From contig NZ_JAGTXB010000001.1 in NCBI RefSeq assembly GCF_018224885.1, forward strand, positions 124,001 through 188,000: a DNA stretch of 64,000 nucleotides, in the 5' to 3' direction. The notes beneath the pieces are model-generated. The model did not search any database. It saw only the letters and a program-made list of their open reading frames with translations, and had not been told where the DNA came from. The translations under genes and the position numbers were made by a program. Below, piece by piece: positions 61,095 through 64,000 of the stretch. Position 1 is the stretch's first letter. Each line of letters begins with the position of its first letter. This stretch comes from Chitinophaga hostae (GTDB lineage Bacteria; Bacteroidota; Bacteroidia; Chitinophagales; Chitinophagaceae).

Positions 61095-62744
61095 ATGAAC
61101 AAGCAAACATCCTTATTCTCCAATATAAAAGCCGATTTTTCGGCCGGCCTTGTTGTTTTCCTCATTGCGGTGCCACTGTGTCTTGGCATAGCCCTGGCCT
61201 CCGGCGCTCCGTTGTTCGCCGGCATGATTTCCGGTATCATCGGTGGCCTGGTGATCGGCTTCCTGAGCGGTTCGCAACTGAGCGTAAGCGGTCCTGCTGC
61301 GGGTCTTACTGCGGTAGTACTCGTGGCCATCACCAAACTCGGTGCATTCGACATTTTCCTGATGGCCGTGGTAATCGGCGGCGCACTGCAGCTGATACTG
61401 GGCTTGATAAAAGCCGGTACCGTAGCCAACTACTTCCCGTCGAATGTTATCACGGGTATGCTTACGGCTATTGGTATCATTATCATACTAAAACAACTGC
61501 CACATGCCTTTGGCTATGACGCCAATTCGGAAGGGGATTTCACCTTTTTCCAGGTAGATGGCGACAATACTTTCAGTGCATTGCTTTCTGCTGTTAATCA
61601 CATCAGTATAGGCGCTACGCTGATCACCGTTATTTCCATTTTCATTATTCTGTACTGGAGCAAGATCCCGAAGCTCAATGTAGTGCCAGCGCCGTTGGTA
61701 GCAGTAATTACCGGTATTTTGCTGAATATGGCATTTTCCGGCAACGAGCTGCTGGCACTGGGATCTAATCACCTGGTATCTTTACCTGTACCCGGCAGCT
61801 TCGGCGATTTCATCGGACAATTCACCTTTCCAAATTTCAGCAGCATCAGTAATAAAGATGTATGGATCACCGGCGTTACCATCGCTATTGTGGCCTCTGT
61901 GGAAACCTTGCTGAATGTGGAAGCAACCGATAAACTGGATCCGATGAAACGCTACACCTCTCCTAACCGTGAGCTGAAAGCACAGGGTGTTGGTAATATC
62001 GTAAGCGGGTTGATTGGTGGTTTGCCTATCACTTCTGTAATTGTACGTTCCAGCGCCAACATCAACGCCGGCGGTAAAACCAAAATGGCCACCATGACGC
62101 ATGGTGCATTGCTGTTGATTTGTGCGGCACTGATTCCTGCATTACTGAATAAAATTCCGCTGGCTACCCTGGCGGCGGTATTGCTGGTAACCGGTTACAA
62201 GCTGTGTAAGATCTCCATCTTTAAGGAGATGTTTAAAAACGGTAAGTACCAGTGGGTGCCATTCGTAGTAACAGTAGTAGCCATTGTATTTACAGATCTG
62301 CTGATCGGTATTGCGCTGGGTATGGTAGTGAGTGTACTGGCTATTTTACGCGGTAATATGAAAAGTTCCTACTATTTCCGCAAAGAAAAATACCATAGCG
62401 GCGACAGCATCCGCCTGGAACTGGCGCAGGAAGTTTCATTCCTGAATAAAGCCAGTATCCTGCTAACGCTGGATCATATGCCGGAAAATATTACCCTGGT
62501 AATAGATGCACACAAAACAGCGTATATAGATTTTGATGTACTGCAAACCATCCGCGAATTCAAAGACATCAAAGCGCCGCAAAAAAATATTAAGGTAATC
62601 CTGACAGGTTTTAAAACGGTGTATAATATTCAGAACACGCCCGATCTTACACCAGAAGAGCAGTCGCGGCTCTCGTCGCCGCAGGTACATACCATTTCTT
62701 CCGGGAATCATAAAGAGTTGCTGAAGGAATTACAATTAAATTAA
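61095..62744 (+). CDS. SulP family anion transporter, probable bicarbonate uptake
   Basis: A 549-residue transporter. The SulP core (about residues 5-430) has 10-14 membrane segments with PLCLGIALASGAPLFAGMISG and SQLSVSGPAAGLTAVV, the anion-binding pattern. The C-terminal part (450-549) is STAS-like. Proteins of this kind carry sulfate or bicarbonate (BicA). The carbonic anhydrase gene 79 bp downstream favours bicarbonate. Confidence 0.9.
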   Translation: MNKQTSLFSNIKADFSAGLVVFLIAVPLCLGIALASGAPLFAGMISGIIGGLVIGFLSGSQLSVSGPAAGLTAVVLVAITKLGAFDIFLMAVVIGGALQLILGLIKAGTVANYFPSNVITGMLTAIGIIIILKQLPHAFGYDANSEGDFTFFQVDGDNTFSALLSAVNHISIGATLITVISIFIILYWSKIPKLNVVPAPLVAVITGILLNMAFSGNELLALGSNHLVSLPVPGSFGDFIGQFTFPNFSSISNKDVWITGVTIAIVASVETLLNVEATDKLDPMKRYTSPNRELKAQGVGNIVSGLIGGLPITSVIVRSSANINAGGKTKMATMTHGALLLICAALIPALLNKIPLATLAAVLLVTGYKLCKISIFKEMFKNGKYQWVPFVVTVVAIVFTDLLIGIALGMVVSVLAILRGNMKSSYYFRKEKYHSGDSIRLELAQEVSFLNKASILLTLDHMPENITLVIDAHKTAYIDFDVLQTIREFKDIKAPQKNIKVILTGFKTVYNIQNTPDLTPEEQSRLSSPQVHTISSGNHKELLKELQLN

Positions 62745-62823
62745 AAACCCGGGGCATGCGCCCCAACGCTGATCTGAAACGGAATACCATGCTTTTTTTC
62801 CGTTCATTTTTCAACAACAAAAA

Positions 62824-63516
62824 ATGACAATCATGAAAACACTCAATAAAATATCTCAGGCCAATATCACCCCGGCGAAAGCACTGGAATTACTCAAAGC
62901 CGGTAATACCCGCTTTGTGGATAATCTCCGGTTAAACAGAAACCTGCTGCAGATGGTAAATGATACCTCCGACGGACAATGGCCTATGGCTGCCATTGTG
63001 AGCTGCATGGATTCGCGCACTTCTGCCGAACTGATATTTGACCAGGGACTGGGCGACATTTTTAGCATTCGTTTAGCCGGGGGCGTTATCTCTGACAACG
63101 TGCTGGGAAGCCTGGAATATGCCTGCAAAATAGCCGGTTCAAAATTCATCGTGGTATTAGGGCATACCAAGTGTGGTGCCATCAAAGGTGCCTGCGATGC
63201 TGTGGAACTGGGTAACCTCACCGGTTTACTGAATAAAATTGCACCCGCTGTATTTGCGGAAAAAACCATACAAACCGAGCGTAACTCCCATAACAGCAAG
63301 TTTGTGGAAGCAGTAAACCACCTGCACATTGAACGCTCCGTACAGGCCATTATGGAGCAAAGCAACATTCTCCGGGATATGATCCAGAAAGGAGAAGTAG
63401 GCATTATAGGTGCGGTGTATGATGTGGAAACCGGTATTGTGGCCTTTAAAGAGCATACACTGATACTGGAAAATAACAAGTCCGCAGAACCGGCAACAAC
63501 AGCGGTGGCCGTATAA
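62824..63516 (+). CDS. Beta-class carbonic anhydrase
   Basis: A 230-residue beta-carbonic anhydrase. Zinc ligands Cys61, His114 and Cys117 appear in SCMDSR and GHTKCG; Asp63 and Arg65 complete the dyad. A second ATG at 62833 is also possible. It interconverts CO2 and bicarbonate, supplying the SulP transporter gene next to it with its substrate chemistry. No signal peptide is seen, so it should be cytoplasmic. Confidence 0.95.
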   Translation: MTIMKTLNKISQANITPAKALELLKAGNTRFVDNLRLNRNLLQMVNDTSDGQWPMAAIVSCMDSRTSAELIFDQGLGDIFSIRLAGGVISDNVLGSLEYACKIAGSKFIVVLGHTKCGAIKGACDAVELGNLTGLLNKIAPAVFAEKTIQTERNSHNSKFVEAVNHLHIERSVQAIMEQSNILRDMIQKGEVGIIGAVYDVETGIVAFKEHTLILENNKSAEPATTAVAV

Positions 63517-63557
63517 CAACGGCTCTTTTATAGAGGAGAATAAATTTGCTTTTTCAT

Positions 63558-63643
63558 AAAAAAGAGGGAGGCATTAATAACCCGTTTGATCAATTTAATT
63601 AAAGGCAATTGATCAAACAGTTATTAAGCGCCTCCTTTTTTTA
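63558..63643. terminator. Long bidirectional terminator
   Basis: Three paired blocks: GGAGGC with GCCTCC, TTAATAAC with GTTATTAA, and GTTTGATCAATT with AATTGATCAAAC, between an A run and a T run. It lies between the converging carbonic anhydrase and aminotransferase genes. Confidence 0.85.
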
Positions 63644-64000
63644 TATATGAACCAGTTTTGCAGCGGCCTGCTCAAGCGTTGCCTCTTTTTTTGCAAAGCA
63701 AAAACGGATCACGTGATCATCCTTTCCATCCTGGTAAAATGCAGAAACAGGTATCACCGCCACGCCAAAATCCTTGGTCAGCCTGACCGCAAAATCCTTA
63801 TCGCCCTCTGCTGAAATCCGGTCGTATTTCATCAGCTGGAAATAGCTTCCCTCACTGGCCAAAGGTGTAAACCTTGATGCTTTCATCAGCTCCAGAAAAT
63901 AATCTCTTTTTTGCTGGTAAAACGCCGGTAATTCCAGGTAATGCGAAGGCGTTTCCAGGAACTTTGCCAGACCGTATTGCATGGGGGTATTTACAGAAAA
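63641..64000 (-). CDS. Aminotransferase class I/II, partial (C-terminal part)
   Basis: The gene runs off the right window edge; the visible part is the last 119 residues of a PLP aminotransferase. FSVNTPMQYGLAKFL continues into the visible frame, the first six codons before the Met lying at 63983-64000. The C-terminal segments GSYFQLMKYDRIS, AVIPVSAFYQDGKD and VIRFCFAKKEATLEQAAAKL match methionine (YbdL) and kynurenine-type aminotransferases. The PLP lysine lies outside the window. Confidence 0.85.
   Translation of the reverse strand, partial: FSVNTPMQYGLAKFLETPSHYLELPAFYQQKRDYFLELMKASRFTPLASEGSYFQLMKYDRISAEGDKDFAVRLTKDFGVAVIPVSAFYQDGKDDHVIRFCFAKKEATLEQAAAKLVHI

Overview
The window reads as chromosomal DNA from a Bacteroidota bacterium, most like Chitinophaga or a close relative (family Chitinophagaceae). 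The signs are a SusC/SusD outer-membrane pair, many secreted lipoproteins with a Cys lipobox, DUF4836 and DUF3857 proteins, an M56 peptidase with a TonB tail, twin-arginine Gfo/Idh oxidoreductases, and promoters of the Bacteroidota type (TTTG or TTG, a gap of 19-21 bases, then TAnnTTTG). I see no rRNA, tRNA, CRISPR array, transposase or integrase. The region looks like ordinary chromosome with small operons on both strands, not a mobile island.

Layout. 0-9 kb: DUF3857/transglutaminase protein, an ABC transporter pair, a DUF4836 lipoprotein, a YciI-like protein, a SRPBCC/GyrI-like protein and msrB. 9-12.6 kb: mutL and an FGGY sugar kinase, converging on a very long palindrome. 12.6-16.6 kb: a three-gene operon for periplasmic sugar oxidation (GMC flavoprotein, gluconate 2-dehydrogenase subunit 3-like protein, Tat-exported Gfo/Idh oxidoreductase). 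16.8-21.7 kb: SusD and SusC. 22-26 kb: two lipoproteins and a DacB-type carboxypeptidase. 26-29.6 kb: a second Gfo/Idh protein and a SUMF1-fold protein, divergent from a Tat-exported TIM-barrel isomerase. 29.7-36 kb: holin-fold membrane protein, fused E1 alpha/beta dehydrogenase, a 47-residue membrane protein, macro-domain protein, NYN-LOTUS protein, Dps and an MFS transporter. 35.8-40.6 kb: rmuC and a kdnA-kdsB-kdnB cluster, the recognised set for putting 8-amino-Kdo into lipopolysaccharide. 40.7-47.8 kb: small secreted proteins, a GH25 lysozyme, a radical SAM protein, a BlaI/BlaR1-type regulatory pair with three phased operators, and an envelope trio (YtxH, holin-X, basic protein). 48-52.4 kb: AI-2E-family exporter, nadD and paaABCD. 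52.5-60.2 kb: DUF922 and S41 peptidases, M28 peptidase, feoB, a PspC protein and its PadR regulator. 60.6-64 kb: a small secreted protein, a SulP transporter with a carbonic anhydrase, and the 3' part of an aminotransferase gene cut by the window edge.

The most unusual structure is non-coding. Five long inverted repeats (about 94-210 bp) of two sequence families each begin within 7 bp of a stop codon or overlap it. One family is built from the word ATTACGA (4674-4783, 26050-26143, 29597-29697). The other carries TTGTCTT-N3-CAGGATTA at its outer ends (10940-11150, 37330-37503). In one case the repeat supplies the last codons and the stop of the sugar kinase gene. Other points of interest are the three BlaI-like operators at exactly 20-bp intervals, the Kdo8N cluster, two promoters that place the start codon at or next to the transcription start, and paaABCD without paaE.
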